64,000 bases of DNA. Origin: CAZNPW01 sp964575185. GTDB lineage: Bacteria; Pseudomonadota; Alphaproteobacteria; Rhodobacterales; Rhodobacteraceae. A program made the position numbers and the translations under genes. The notes beneath the pieces were generated by a model, which was not told where the DNA came from, made no database searches, and saw nothing but the letters and a program-made list of their open reading frames with translations. The stretch is from positions 1 to 64,000 of the forward strand of contig CAZNPW010000003.1 of NCBI GenBank assembly GCA_964575185.1, in the 5' to 3' direction. Within the stretch, counting starts at the first letter, position 1. Every line of letters starts with the position of its first letter. This document shows, piece by piece, positions 63,901 to 64,000 of this stretch.

Positions 63901-64000
63901 TCCGGGCACAGGCGCGCCTGTCGTCGGGCGACGGCCTTGCCGCAAGCACGGCACCTTGGCACACTGGCACGATGCCCGATGCCCCGCGCCCCGATGTCAC
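63873..64000 (-). CDS. Host CxxC protein, 3' end altered by the prophage (partial)
   Basis: A leftward frame entering from the right edge: VPRCRACGKAVARRQARLCP in host DNA, then DVRGHQILH and a stop inside the phage end. If the prophage and one TCCGG copy are removed, the frame continues as RLCPDAAH and stops at 23,769-23,771. The natural C-terminus would thus differ only in the last few residues. The CxxC...C pattern suggests a zinc-binding end. The protein itself lies outside the window. Confidence 0.5.
   Translation of the reverse strand, partial: DIGARGIGHRASVPRCRACGKAVARRQARLCPDVRGHQILH
63901..63905 (+). repeat. Target-site duplication TCCGG, right copy
   Basis: Directly follows the right prophage end (…GCACA) and equals 23,782-23,786. 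It marks the return to host sequence. Confidence 0.85.

Noticed and set aside
63888..64000. Rightward frame starting MSTHIRAQARLSSGDG at the right edge
   Set aside because: It would begin inside the phage end and run antisense to a better-supported host frame with CxxC residues.
1..64000. tRNA, rRNA and CRISPR arrays
   Set aside because: I saw no cloverleaf, rRNA core or regularly spaced repeat series. The only 16S-like stretch is the 16-base anti-SD match at 9,549-9,564.

Overview
The window is high-GC alphaproteobacterial DNA, most like a member of the Rhodobacteraceae. The gene content, the GC-rich codon use and the typical intergenic hairpin elements all point there. It holds host chromosome at 1-23,786, a complete Mu-type transposable prophage at 23,787-63,900, and about 100 bp of host DNA at the right edge.

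Host part. The left edge carries pieces of a sugar-type ABC transporter locus: the start of a substrate-binding protein, an IclR regulator and a UgpC/MsmX-like ATPase. NAD salvage genes follow (pncA and pncB, around a large hybrid histidine kinase). Next comes a leftward run: APH-type kinase, class III PLP enzyme, arfB, a queuosine-precursor transporter, a phytase-like secreted protein, an MFS carrier, a thioesterase and an AEC carrier. A beta-oxidation group (GST, thiolase, small protein, cupin, FadB/FadJ-type protein) is transcribed rightward. It is followed by a tightly overlapping leftward set: proC, csaA, a 2-hydroxyacid dehydrogenase and a sulfotransferase.

Prophage. It is flanked by a 5-bp direct repeat, TCCGG (23,782-23,786 and 63,901-63,905), as expected for Mu-type transposition. 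Its ends are imperfect inverted repeats beginning TGT and carry repeated sites that probably bind the transposase. It lies in the last codons of a host gene encoding a CxxC protein. Apart from a few genes at the right end, it is transcribed leftward.

The right (early) end has a mosaic immunity region: two LexA-like S24 repressors, each followed by a small secreted or lipoprotein gene, a Cro-like protein and a truncated BRO antirepressor. Then come small early proteins, a GapR-like protein, a ParB-like protein, MuA, MuB, several DNA-binding proteins (one with a DnaA domain IV-like motif), Gam and an ASCH protein. Two strong terminators end this block.

The middle block has a P22-type antirepressor behind a possible C4-like antisense RNA, GemA and Mor. 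The late block combines Mu-type head genes (gp25-gp30, G, protease/scaffold, capsid T, gp36) with a siphovirus tail: tube, frameshifted chaperones, tape measure, hub proteins, NlpC-like peptidase and J-like protein. A Dam-type methylase sits in the place of Mu mom. The long-tailed Mu-like phage RcapMu of Rhodobacter capsulatus is the obvious known comparison.

At 59,971-60,070 there are 100 N flanked by an identical 55-bp sequence. This looks like an assembly join, and the gene across it reads through once the duplicate is collapsed. I saw no tRNA, rRNA or CRISPR array.
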